64,000 nucleotides of DNA from an uncultured Peptostreptococcaceae bacterium (GTDB taxonomy: Bacteria > Bacillota > Clostridia > Peptostreptococcales > Peptostreptococcaceae). Numbering within the stretch: position 1 is the first letter of the stretch; each line of letters opens with the position of its first letter. Below, piece by piece: positions 27,185 to 35,494 of this stretch. Location of the stretch: contig CAMTIM010000044.1 in the NCBI GenBank assembly GCA_947072565.1, positions 110,376 through 174,375 of the forward strand, read 5' to 3'. The translations under genes were made by a program, and so were the position numbers. Below the pieces are notes generated by a model that was not told the origin of the DNA, made no database searches, and was given only the letters and a program-made list of their open reading frames with translations.

Positions 27185-28510
27185 TTGAAAATTCCCAACC
27201 TTGTATTTTCTACTATAATTTTATTTTTGTCTAATTTAATAGTAAGAGTACTTGGATTTATATATAAAATATTTTTATCTAAAGTTATAGGAGAAGCAGG
27301 TCTTGGGGTATATCACATTCTTTTTAATTTTTTAATGATTTGCTTGGCTTTAACTACAACAGGTATTCCTACTACACTTAGTTGTCTTGTAGCTAACAAG
27401 AAGGCTTTAAATGACAAGCATAATAGTAATGTATTTTTTATTTCTACTTTATATATAGCTTTTTTTATTTCTTTAGTTATATCATTATTTATTGGTTTTA
27501 ATTCTAGCTATTTATCAATCAAATTATTAAAACATAATAACTTAACTCTTTTTATAATGGCAATATGCCCTGCTATAGTTGTAATAACCATATCTAATGT
27601 CTTAAGGGGGTATTATTATGGGCTTAAGAATGTAGTCGTACCTGCTATAGGTCAACTTTTAGAACAGTTAAGTAGGATTGTATTTGTATTTTTAATTGTT
27701 ATGTATGTAAATAATAAATCTATGAACTGCTATATTGCTCTTTTAGGTATCTCAATTGGTGAGGCTGTAAATATATTATTTATAAGCGCTTGTTTATATA
27801 AAAATTCTAATTTACATAATAACTATACAATACAAATAAAAGATTTTTTTAATGCCTCTATGGAAACAATAAAGATGTCTATACCTATAACTTGTAATCG
27901 CATGTCTAATATATTACTTCATTCAATTAGTTCTATGATAGTTCCATCCCGTCTAGTCTTATGTGGGCTTAGTTATAGCCAAGCTTTGGGTATGTATGGA
28001 GTTATAAGTGGTATGGTTATGCCTTTTATTTTTCTACCTTTTACTTTAGGCTCAGCTTTAGTTGTTAATTTAATACCTAGCATTTCTCAAGAGATGTCAT
28101 TAGGTAGATATAAAATAGTAATAAAAAAAGTTAACTATGCTTTACTACTTACTTTTTTTGTTGGAGCTGTATCTTCTTTATTTTTTTATATTTTGGGAGA
28201 TAAATTATGCTTAATTATATTTGATAATGCTCTAGCTGGAACTTATTTAAAAGCAATGTTTTTAGTTCCTTTATTTATGTCTTTAAATCAAACATTGTCA
28301 GGAATACTACATTCAATAAGAAAAGAAGTAACATCTAGTATTATTACAATTACTACTATGCTTGTTCAGTTAATATTAATATATTTCTTACTCCCAATTC
28401 CAAGCATAAATATATATGCTTATATATATACTGTTACAATAGTTTCATTTTTTACATGTTTACTACATATCGTAGTTCTTGTTAAGGCTTTAAAAGCTTT
28501 GAAACATTAG
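27185..28510 (+). CDS. SpoVB-like polysaccharide flippase (MOP/MATE superfamily)
   Basis: Polytopic membrane transporter of the MurJ/SpoVB/Wzx group. Residues contain about 12 to 14 hydrophobic helices. The N-terminal signature LIVRVLGFIYKIFLSKVIGE and AGLGVYHILFNFLMI closely resemble SpoVB, which is needed for spore cortex synthesis and is thought to move lipid-linked precursors. Start is TTG at 27185, six bases after GGGGGTGA; no better start exists nearby. It lies close to the CdeC homologue, consistent with a sporulation locus. YtgP/Amj-like roles cannot be excluded. Confidence 0.86.
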   Translation: MKIPNLVFSTIILFLSNLIVRVLGFIYKIFLSKVIGEAGLGVYHILFNFLMICLALTTTGIPTTLSCLVANKKALNDKHNSNVFFISTLYIAFFISLVISLFIGFNSSYLSIKLLKHNNLTLFIMAICPAIVVITISNVLRGYYYGLKNVVVPAIGQLLEQLSRIVFVFLIVMYVNNKSMNCYIALLGISIGEAVNILFISACLYKNSNLHNNYTIQIKDFFNASMETIKMSIPITCNRMSNILLHSISSMIVPSRLVLCGLSYSQALGMYGVISGMVMPFIFLPFTLGSALVVNLIPSISQEMSLGRYKIVIKKVNYALLLTFFVGAVSSLFFYILGDKLCLIIFDNALAGTYLKAMFLVPLFMSLNQTLSGILHSIRKEVTSSIITITTMLVQLILIYFLLPIPSINIYAYIYTVTIVSFFTCLLHIVVLVKALKALKH

Positions 28511-28522
28511 GAGGATAAAATT

Positions 28523-29146
28523 ATGAATAATAAAAATATAAAACCTTTTTATATATACACAGATAAGTGTTGTCTATATATAAAAAATATAAATGAACAG
28601 ACAGAGAAGCTAGCAAATAATATATTTTCATACTCTGCAAATATTGATGATAATGAAAATATACATATCTGTGGATTAGATACTCATGGTAAACTGACTC
28701 ATTTATTTAATACTGATGGTCATTGGCGAAAAAAAGTTATTACTAAGGTCTTTAATAATATAAAAAATATTAAAGATATGAGGTTATATATTATCAATGA
28801 TTTTTTAAATGTATTTATTGTTGAAAAGTATCCTATATCTGATAGTTTATATAAAGTTTCTCATTTTAATTTTAATCCATCTAATTATAAAATTTTCAGG
28901 TATACAATAAATAATATTTATAAAGAAAATGAACATATTTATAAATTAAATATTGATGAAATGTCAAATATAGTATTTGAATACAACATTTCAAATACTA
29001 TATCTAGAAATACTACTGAAAATAAAATTATATTTGATAGCATTTCTAGACTATGGTTAAATCCAAATACTTTAAACAATGAATCTAACTTTGATATAAA
29101 AAGTGATATATTTAAGTATTGCTCTAGCATAAAATATAAACTCTAA
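28523..29146 (+). CDS. Uncharacterised protein near the CdeC homologue
   Basis: I do not recognise this 207-residue protein. It is Asn/Ile/Tyr-rich, with no signal peptide or membrane segment. NIHICGLDTHGKLTHLF then NTDGHWRKKVI (about 50-75) resembles FHHYRHDGVWLENKI in the protein at 30636, so both may contain the same beta-propeller-like repeat. Twelve bases separate it from the flippase gene, so they are probably cotranscribed. A role at the spore surface is inferred only from position. Confidence 0.6.
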   Translation: MNNKNIKPFYIYTDKCCLYIKNINEQTEKLANNIFSYSANIDDNENIHICGLDTHGKLTHLFNTDGHWRKKVITKVFNNIKNIKDMRLYIINDFLNVFIVEKYPISDSLYKVSHFNFNPSNYKIFRYTINNIYKENEHIYKLNIDEMSNIVFEYNISNTISRNTTENKIIFDSISRLWLNPNTLNNESNFDIKSDIFKYCSSIKYKL

Positions 29147-29172
29147 ACTATTTAATATAATTTTAAATAACT

Positions 29173-29204
29173 AAAAAGGCTATCAAAATATTGATAGCCT
29201 TTTA
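29173..29204. terminator. Bidirectional terminator
   Basis: Stem AAAAGGCTATCA/TGATAGCCTTTT, shared by the 28523 gene (plus) and the CdeC-like gene (minus). Confidence 0.88.
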
Positions 29205-29214
29205 GCTTACTTAA

Positions 29215-30453
29215 TTATCTGCTGCATCCACAGCCTCCATTATTATTGTCATCTACATCATTTTTAGGTCCACATGTTTTAAAATCACATACTTTAGTAA
29301 AAGTATCTACTAATCTTGGTTTAACTGGATCAGATGATCCTAAAACTACTATTTGTTCGTTGATTAAAGTACTAACTACACATTGTAAGCATAATACTAA
29401 GTCTATATCATTTGGTATGCATAAGTCATAGTAGCTTTCACATGGATCATCATCTATGCATTTTAAGATTGCTTTACCTATACAGTCTACTGTTAAATCA
29501 GTTTGGAAATCTTGTCTTAACGTAGCACTTCTTCCATCTGCTGGTAAACATATAGGTGCTGATAATGTATTGAATATAAACTCAACATCTTCACATCTTC
29601 TTGTTTGACCACCTAAACCTCTAACTGCTGGATAAGCAAATATTGTGCATTCTGTGCTTCCACATCTACCTCTTAATTCTAATACTAAATCTTCTACTGT
29701 TACAGTTAATCCTCTTTGTTTGTAAACTACATTTTTCCCTTTTCCTTGTTTACAACATTTAGTATTTTTTTCTCCACATACTGCGTATTCAAAGTTAGTA
29801 TCACATGGTCTACCAGTTGATGGATCTAATGGTTGTAAATCATAATCTTCTAGTGTAGTACATCCAGGATCTATTACTACGCCACTATAGTTCATGCATA
29901 TTTTTTCTATAGTAACATTTACTTGACCAGATCTAGGAATACGTCCTCTTACTTCAACTACATCGTACTCAAAGCTTAATGCTTCTCCGTTTGGTGCTAT
30001 TGCATCTGTAAATGTTTGGAACATCATAGTGTCAAATACTCTATTTGCTTCGATTGCAAATGGTACACTATTTGCTGTTGAGAATTTTGGTGCTATTAGA
30101 GGATTCCCACATTCAGGTCCACATTTTTTATTGTCTACACAGTCTTTTTCTTCAACTTTACATGGTTCATATTTTGGTTTATCGCATCCACAATTATTAT
30201 GATGATTTGTATTGCATCCACAATCGCAGTCGCAATCACAATCATTATGATTTGTATTACATCCATTATTATGATTTGTATTACATCCATTGTTATTGTT
30301 ATTATTGCTACATTGTGATTTTTGTTTAGATCCGCAACCCCTGTTTAATTCATCATATTCTTCTACATGTGTTTCTTGTTCAATTACATTATTATCCACT
30401 TGTTTGTTTTGATGATTTGCTATTCTTTTTTTATTTTTTTTAAGATCTTGCAT
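29215..30453 (-). CDS. cdeC: Cysteine-rich exosporium protein, CdeC homologue
   Basis: Probable structural protein of the spore exosporium. The N-terminus MQDLKKNKKR matches the start of C. difficile CdeC as I recall it (a KKNKRR motif), the length (412 aa) is close to CdeC, and the low-complexity region (about 44-95) is built of Asn, His, Asp and Cys with GCNTNHN repeats. More than 30 cysteines are spread through the protein, which ends GGCGCSR. The central part from about 117 (GNPLIAPKFSTANSVPFAIE) is non-repetitive and beta-rich. In C. difficile CdeC organises exosporium layers by disulfide cross-linking. Monocistronic; ribosome site AGGGGAGGAT. Confidence 0.85.
   Translation of the reverse strand: MQDLKKNKKRIANHQNKQVDNNVIEQETHVEEYDELNRGCGSKQKSQCSNNNNNNGCNTNHNNGCNTNHNDCDCDCDCGCNTNHHNNCGCDKPKYEPCKVEEKDCVDNKKCGPECGNPLIAPKFSTANSVPFAIEANRVFDTMMFQTFTDAIAPNGEALSFEYDVVEVRGRIPRSGQVNVTIEKICMNYSGVVIDPGCTTLEDYDLQPLDPSTGRPCDTNFEYAVCGEKNTKCCKQGKGKNVVYKQRGLTVTVEDLVLELRGRCGSTECTIFAYPAVRGLGGQTRRCEDVEFIFNTLSAPICLPADGRSATLRQDFQTDLTVDCIGKAILKCIDDDPCESYYDLCIPNDIDLVLCLQCVVSTLINEQIVVLGSSDPVKPRLVDTFTKVCDFKTCGPKNDVDDNNNGGCGCSR
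30244..30291 (-). repeat. Perfect 24-bp tandem repeat in the CdeC-like gene
   Basis: Two identical 24-bp units (30244-30267 and 30268-30291) encode the NGCNTNHN repeats. Related imperfect copies lie at about 30190-30230. Confidence 0.9.
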
Positions 30454-30635
30454 ATCTCATTATCCTCCCCTTAAATGAATTCTTATATGTGTCTTGGCTT
30501 TTTCTAGCCTAATTAATACTATGCATTTAAATTAAGATTTGTTACTTACTTGTACTTTGCTTTAGCTCAAAATAGAATATATTTTTTTAAAATTAATATA
30601 TATTTACTACAAACAATTTTATAAGGAGGCTATAT

Positions 30636-31649
30636 ATGAGTTTTATTAATAACTGCTCTACAATTATTAGACGTTCAACCAAAGATATGTTTAATTTTTA
30701 TTTAGATGAGAAGCTTTGTTATGACTATTTTAATCAAGAAGGTAATTTGATTTTTTCTACTTCAATAATTGATTTACCTCTTGATTTTACTACTTCTTAT
30801 TTTTCATTAGACGAGAACGATTCTTTATATGGAGTGTATGCGGATAATGCATTAAAACTACTTGAAATACCTAAAGAAAGTAGTGATTTTATTCAAAGAG
30901 ATATTGTGACTTATAATTATGAGAATTTTAATATTTTATTTCCTTATATAAAAAAATTTAATGATGATCTTCATATTTTTTATTATGTATATAACAATGC
31001 TTCAACTAATGAGTGTGCTTTGTTCCACCATTATCGTCATGATGGTGTATGGCTAGAAAATAAAATAGACTTTATTAATCATGTCGTTTTAGATAACTTC
31101 ACTGTGTTGTGGATTCAACATTCTCCAGTTATCTTTTATTTTAATTTAGTTAATAGATATGAAGAAATATTCTCATCTAGATTTAATTTAAATACTTTAA
31201 CTTGGTCTAGACCTATCCAAATAACTAATTCAAATAAAAATAAAATTTATTTATCTGTTCTTAAAGACAATATGAATTTTTACCATTTTACATTTTGCGA
31301 AAAGATAGATAATGGGTACGCTGTAAAATATATAAATGGATATTTAATGGATGATAAACTAGATTTAGGTGTCTCTACTTACGTAACTGGACCATCTACT
31401 TGCATGTATCCTAGTTTAATAAAAAATGATTCTTCATTATATCTGATGTGGGTTAATTATAATAGATTGAATACTTCTATCTCTACGGATTTAGGAAAAA
31501 CATGGAGTGAACATGATATAGACGAATTTAGTATTGAAGATGATTTTACTAGAGCAAGATTTGTATCTAACTACAAAGATGATTTGCCTTATAACTCTAC
31601 GTCTTTATTTACAACACATAACAATGTTGAAATACTAGGATTTAATTAA
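30636..31649 (+). CDS. Uncharacterised Asp-box protein divergent from the CdeC homologue
   Basis: Function unknown. The 337 residues look all-beta, with repeated aromatic-rich strands and no signal peptide. A textbook Asp-box (BNR) motif STDLGKTW occurs near residue 286, and earlier segments such as HHYRHDGVWLEN (about 130) and NLNTLTWSRPIQI (about 188) look like degenerate copies. Asp boxes occur in beta-propellers of sialidases and surface proteins, but the sialidase catalytic residues are not evident. It is transcribed away from cdeC, with ribosome site AAGGAGG and its own terminator. A spore-surface or mother-cell role is inferred from the neighbourhood. Confidence 0.65.
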   Translation: MSFINNCSTIIRRSTKDMFNFYLDEKLCYDYFNQEGNLIFSTSIIDLPLDFTTSYFSLDENDSLYGVYADNALKLLEIPKESSDFIQRDIVTYNYENFNILFPYIKKFNDDLHIFYYVYNNASTNECALFHHYRHDGVWLENKIDFINHVVLDNFTVLWIQHSPVIFYFNLVNRYEEIFSSRFNLNTLTWSRPIQITNSNKNKIYLSVLKDNMNFYHFTFCEKIDNGYAVKYINGYLMDDKLDLGVSTYVTGPSTCMYPSLIKNDSSLYLMWVNYNRLNTSISTDLGKTWSEHDIDEFSIEDDFTRARFVSNYKDDLPYNSTSLFTTHNNVEILGFN

Positions 31650-31650
31650 A

Positions 31651-31683
31651 AAAAGTGTTGCTAAATTTAGCAACACTTTTTTT
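31651..31683 (+). terminator. Terminator after the Asp-box gene
   Basis: Stem AAAGTGTTGCTAAA/TTTAGCAACACTTT followed by TTTT. Confidence 0.92.
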
Positions 31684-31872
31684 AAAAAATCCCAAAACAC
31701 CGGTGGCTCACGTAAATTCAGACCCGAGATACTCCCAGGTGGGTGACCTGCTAATAACTTTTAACTTCCTATAAAAATGTACAGGCATGTTATCTATTAT
31801 TAAACTCAGTCTCCCGAACAACATTTGTCGGTTGAATTTAAATAAGCCTTGTCGTATGCTTCAGGATTTCAT
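31684..31872 (-). ncRNA. ssrS: 6S RNA
   Basis: On the minus strand a TATAAT (plus 31879-31884) precedes a transcript starting near 31872. The 5' end (AAATCCTGAAGCAT) and 3' end (GTGTTTTGGGATTT) pair over 14 positions, counting G-U pairs, giving the closing stem. Inside, GGCTTA/TGAGCC and TAAATTCA/TGAATTTA form further helices, and the conserved GTTCGGGAG of Firmicutes 6S-1 is present. Length of about 188 nt and the rod shape fit. 6S RNA mimics an open promoter and holds vegetative RNA polymerase in stationary phase. Ends are approximate; the T-run ATTTTTTA marks the 3' end. Confidence 0.85.
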
Positions 31873-31944
31873 ATTCTTATTATATAATAAAACTAAATAT
31901 TTTTAAAGTACTTTTATATAGTAATTATCATATTTATTTCAACA

Positions 31945-32799
31945 TTAATCATCATCTTCATCTATGTAGTCTGTATTTTCGTCATTTTCATACTCATCTT
32001 CGTATTCATCTTCATATTCATCATCGTCATACTCTTCTTCATACTCTTCATCGTACTCTTCTTCGTATTCATCCTCATACTCTTCTTCATCACTATTATT
32101 ATCATCTATCCTTAAAAGGCTACCTAATAATTTTAAATTATTCATACTTCCTAAATTGTTTATATTTGCTAGAGAACTTAAACTAAAACCACCTTCTCCA
32201 AAATCATCTGGTAAAAACAATTCTGCAAATAAATCTATTTTCTTTTTCATATCTATTGCTTTTTCAATTGAGCCTTTTCTTTTTTCAGGGAATACTTCTA
32301 ATATTTCCTTTATCATCATATTTTTTTTATCATCTTCATCCATGCTTCTAAAGAAGTTTGTTTCTTCTTCTTGCATATCCTCTATACTGCTAAGTTTTTT
32401 GATTCCTTTAACTAAATCTAATACACTTTCAACTTTTACTAATATCTTTTTTTCATCCATAGACATATATTTTTTAGTTCTTGTTATTATCTCCATTCCA
32501 CGTTCTAAATCTTCGTCACTAAGATCCATTAGCTTTATACCTTTATTTATATCGTCCATATTGAATCCAAACATATTCTCACTTCGCTTTGCATCTTTTT
32601 TATTTTTAATTTTTTTAGATGTTTTTGTTTTTGTCAAATCACTTCTTTTTGTTTTTTGTTTCTTAGTTGATGAATTTCCAGTCTTATCAGTTCTTACCTT
32701 CTTTGATTTATTTTTATTATCAAATAACGATAGGTCTCCTAATGATATATTTCCGTTACTCAATGCAATCATTCCAAGTATTAACAGTATATTGTTCAA
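31945..32799 (-). CDS. Uncharacterised protein with acidic Glu/Asp/Tyr tail
   Basis: I do not recognise this 284-residue protein. A short hydrophobic N-terminus (NNILLILGMIALSNGNISLG) is followed by a Lys/Thr-rich basic linker (about 30-72), a helical middle with FGFNMDDINKGIKLMDLSDE and EILEVFPEKRKGSIEKAIDM, and a C-terminal tail of about 45 residues made almost only of Glu, Asp and Tyr (DEYEDEYE-type repeats). Start is TTG, eight bases after AAGGGGTGA. It is divergent from a gene with a Lys-rich tail. A mother-cell or coat role is possible from position only. Confidence 0.6.
   Translation of the reverse strand: MNNILLILGMIALSNGNISLGDLSLFDNKNKSKKVRTDKTGNSSTKKQKTKRSDLTKTKTSKKIKNKKDAKRSENMFGFNMDDINKGIKLMDLSDEDLERGMEIITRTKKYMSMDEKKILVKVESVLDLVKGIKKLSSIEDMQEEETNFFRSMDEDDKKNMMIKEILEVFPEKRKGSIEKAIDMKKKIDLFAELFLPDDFGEGGFSLSSLANINNLGSMNNLKLLGSLLRIDDNNSDEEEYEDEYEEEYDEEYEEEYDDDEYEDEYEDEYENDENTDYIDEDDD
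31966..32092 (-). repeat. Degenerate 12-bp coding repeat for the acidic tail
   Basis: Repeated GAT/GAA-TAT-GAA-GAA codons (plus-strand units like TACTCTTCTTCA). Such tracts are prone to length variation between strains. Confidence 0.8.
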
Positions 32800-33007
32800 T
32801 TATCGTCACCCCTTAAAATATACTTCTCCCTCATATATAAAGTATGTTTTCTTTATTATTAGTGTTACTTTTTTTTAATTCTTTTGCATATACATTATCT
32901 ATAAGAAATTTTATCTATTTAAATGTATCTTTCACAATTTATAAATTATTTCTATATATAAATACTATGAGGTAAATTCAATATATATTATAGAAAGGAG
33001 TATTTTT

Positions 33008-33469
33008 ATGAAAAAATTAAACACAGAGGCATTAGAAAAAATGGCTAAACAAAAAAATATAGACAAAGACAAGATAGAAAAGATTGCTAACGATTATAAA
33101 GGTAAGTCAGAAAATGAGCTTATGGATGAATTGGTTAACATAGGTAAAAATTTACAAGGAAAAGATGAGGTTATTTCTAAATTCAAAACTTTTTTAGATG
33201 ATGATCAACGTAAAAAATTAGATGTTATAATGAATAAAATATCTGATGCCGAAGTCCAAACTAAATTAGATAGTAAGAAAAGCAAACAAAAAAAATCTTC
33301 TAAATCACCTAATCAAGCAAATGAATCAAATACAACTGAAAAGCACAGCAAAAAAACTAAATCATCTAAAGATAAGTCTGCTTCAAATGAAAATACAAAG
33401 TCTTCTATGCCTAACAAAAAAACCAAAAAAATTATAAAAAAAGTTAAAAGATTAAAACAAGATGACTAA
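33008..33469 (+). CDS. Uncharacterised protein with Lys-rich tail
   Basis: Function unknown. Residues 1-90 are helical and charged (LNTEALEKMAKQKNIDKDKI, then FLDDDQRKKLDVIMNKISD). Residues 91-153 are a low-complexity Lys/Ser/Asn tail with KSKQKKSSKSP and KKTKKIIKKVKRLKQDD, resembling nucleic-acid- or polyanion-binding tails. No signal peptide. Ribosome site GAAAGGAG. It is divergent from the acidic-tailed gene and ends at a strong hairpin terminator. Confidence 0.65.
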   Translation: MKKLNTEALEKMAKQKNIDKDKIEKIANDYKGKSENELMDELVNIGKNLQGKDEVISKFKTFLDDDQRKKLDVIMNKISDAEVQTKLDSKKSKQKKSSKSPNQANESNTTEKHSKKTKSSKDKSASNENTKSSMPNKKTKKIIKKVKRLKQDD

Positions 33470-33494
33470 TTATTACTTTTAGTCTTTTATTTAA

Positions 33495-33535
33495 AAATAT
33501 AGCTAGAGTTTATCTAAACTCTAGCTATATTTTCT
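33495..33535. terminator. Bidirectional terminator
   Basis: Stem ATATAGCTAGAGTTTA/TAAACTCTAGCTATAT with loop TC, then TTTCT. Shared by the Lys-rich-tail gene (plus) and fchA (minus). Confidence 0.9.
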
Positions 33536-33550
33536 ATAATTTATATTATT

Positions 33551-34195
33551 TTAGCTTTCTAATTTTAAATGAATATCTTCAATCAACTTATCTTTTATAA
33601 TCTTTGCATCTGACAACATTTCTTTACAACTATCACTATATGTATCATGCAATTCCCTGTTATCAATTCCCATTAAATTTACTTTCACATTAAGTATAGC
33701 ACCCTCTAGGCCTGTATATAGCATAAGTGTGCCTACACCGATATCAGTTATTGCATTTTGGTTTCCATGCTTAACTAAGTATTCTAATAGTTCTAATGCT
33801 TTAAGAGATAATTTTGCTGTTTTAAAAGGAACATCTATTGAAAATAATGTAGCATCTTGAATAGCATTTTTTCTAAGTTTTATTTCTTGTTCACTTTCTT
33901 TTGGCATCTTCATAGCTTTCATAACTTCATTGAAAGATTCAGTATCTTTGTCTATAAGTTCTACTAATTCTTGTCTTATATCTCCAAGTTTATTGAATCT
34001 ATCTACAAATTCTACTCTTATATCTTCATCTAGTCCTTCATATTTTTTCTTTCCAAAACTTAAATGCGCCATCATCCTAGCTAAGCCTACACCTATATCA
34101 CTAGCTAGTGCAGCTACCGAGCCCCCACCTGGTGCTGGCGAGTTAGAGTCTACATCTTCACAAAATTCAATTATACTCATATCTATTAGTTTCAT
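33551..34195 (-). CDS. fchA: Formimidoyltetrahydrofolate cyclodeaminase / methenyl-THF cyclohydrolase
   Basis: Converts 5-formimino-THF to 5,10-methenyl-THF and ammonia, or hydrolyses methenyl-THF, by family. The N-terminal motif DSNSPAPGGGSVAALASDIG and GLARMMAHLSFGKKKYEG are diagnostic of the FTCD C-terminal domain family. At 214 aa it is a stand-alone domain. Its place after ftcD and hutI argues for the cyclodeaminase step of histidine breakdown. The ribosome site CAGGGGGAA is G-rich. Last gene of the hut cluster. Confidence 0.92.
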   Translation of the reverse strand: MKLIDMSIIEFCEDVDSNSPAPGGGSVAALASDIGVGLARMMAHLSFGKKKYEGLDEDIRVEFVDRFNKLGDIRQELVELIDKDTESFNEVMKAMKMPKESEQEIKLRKNAIQDATLFSIDVPFKTAKLSLKALELLEYLVKHGNQNAITDIGVGTLMLYTGLEGAILNVKVNLMGIDNRELHDTYSDSCKEMLSDAKIIKDKLIEDIHLKLES

Positions 34196-34214
34196 AATAT
34201 TTCCCCCTGTTCAT

Positions 34215-35489
34215 TTATATATTGTTATATATTACTTGTTTATTTTCTACTACTAGCACCCCTTCTTTATATACCTTATCAACGTGGTTTACACCAAAGT
34301 GATACATAAGATACTCTATGTTAGGTGCATCAAACACTACTAAATCAGCTTTCTTTCCTATCTCTATAGACCCGATTTCGTTTTGTCTATCGATTGCATA
34401 AGCTGCATTTATAGTAACTGCATTTATTACTTCATTTGGTGTCATCTTAAGACCTAAACAACCTAGTTGCATTACGAATTGTAAATTTTCACTTGGACAA
34501 CTTCCTGGATTATAGTCACTAGATAAAGATAGCGCCACACCTAAATCTATCATTTTCCTTGCGTTAGCATATGATTTGTTTAAATTAAACGAAGTTGCTG
34601 GAAGTATGTTTGCTACTACGTTATTTTTTGCCATCATTTTTAATCCGTCTTCACTTGCTGCCATTAAGTGATCTGATGATGTACATTTTAACTTGGCTGA
34701 TAACTGTGCTCCTCCTAATGATACTATTTCATCTGCATGAATTTTTAGCTTATATCCCATTTCTTTAGCTTTAGATAATATGTATTCCCCTTCTTCTATA
34801 CTAAATACGCCTTCTTCACAAAATACATCACAAAACTCTGCTAACCCTAATTCTTTAACTTTAGGAAGCATCTGTTTTACTAAAATATCTATATAGCCTT
34901 TATGATTTTCCCTATATTCAATAGGAATAGCATGAGCGCCTAAAAATGTATGTACTAAATCTATTGGATGATCTTTATCTAGTTTTTTTGCTACTTTTAG
35001 TTGTTTTATTTCTGTATCAAGTTCTAATCCATATCCACTTTTAGCCTCTGCACTTGTAACTCCAAATTCTAACATTCTATCTAAGCTTTTTTTAGCTTTA
35101 TCATATAATTCTTCACTACTTGCTTGTTTTGTAGAATTAACAGTACTTAATATTCCACCGCCTTGATTTAATATTTCTATATATGGAACTCCAGATAATT
35201 TTTTAGAAAATTCATTTTCTCTAGACCCCCCATGCACTAAATGTGTGTGTGAATCTATTAGCCCAGGTGTTACTAAGAGTCCTTTTGCATCTTCTATTTT
35301 TGTATAATTATTTATTATATTTTTATAATCATTTTTATTTCCTATTTCTATAATTTTACCATCTCTTATGGCTATATATGCGTCCTCAATTATATCTACT
35401 TCATTCATTTCTTGACCTACTCTAGGTCTTCCTAATCCTTTACATGTGACAAGTTTACCTATGTTTTTTATAACCAAATCTACTCTCAT
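34215..35489 (-). CDS. hutI: Imidazolonepropionase
   Basis: Hydrolyses 4-imidazolone-5-propanoate to N-formimino-L-glutamate. Amidohydrolase fold with metal motif IDSHTHLVHGGSRENEF near residue 78, then YGLELDTEIKQLKVAKKL, a second His in GAHAIPIEYRENHKGY, KIHADEIVSLGGAQLS near 251 and SSDYNPGSCPSENLQF near 324. At 424 aa the length is standard. It lies 5 bases after ftcD. Confidence 0.97.
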   Translation of the reverse strand: MRVDLVIKNIGKLVTCKGLGRPRVGQEMNEVDIIEDAYIAIRDGKIIEIGNKNDYKNIINNYTKIEDAKGLLVTPGLIDSHTHLVHGGSRENEFSKKLSGVPYIEILNQGGGILSTVNSTKQASSEELYDKAKKSLDRMLEFGVTSAEAKSGYGLELDTEIKQLKVAKKLDKDHPIDLVHTFLGAHAIPIEYRENHKGYIDILVKQMLPKVKELGLAEFCDVFCEEGVFSIEEGEYILSKAKEMGYKLKIHADEIVSLGGAQLSAKLKCTSSDHLMAASEDGLKMMAKNNVVANILPATSFNLNKSYANARKMIDLGVALSLSSDYNPGSCPSENLQFVMQLGCLGLKMTPNEVINAVTINAAYAIDRQNEIGSIEIGKKADLVVFDAPNIEYLMYHFGVNHVDKVYKEGVLVVENKQVIYNNI

Positions 35490-35494
35490 ATTAT

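Noticed and set aside
30045..30329. Plus-strand ORF of 94 codons opposite the CdeC-like gene
   Set aside because: It is the mirror of the Asn/His/Cys repeat region, with His/Tyr/Leu low complexity and no ribosome site.
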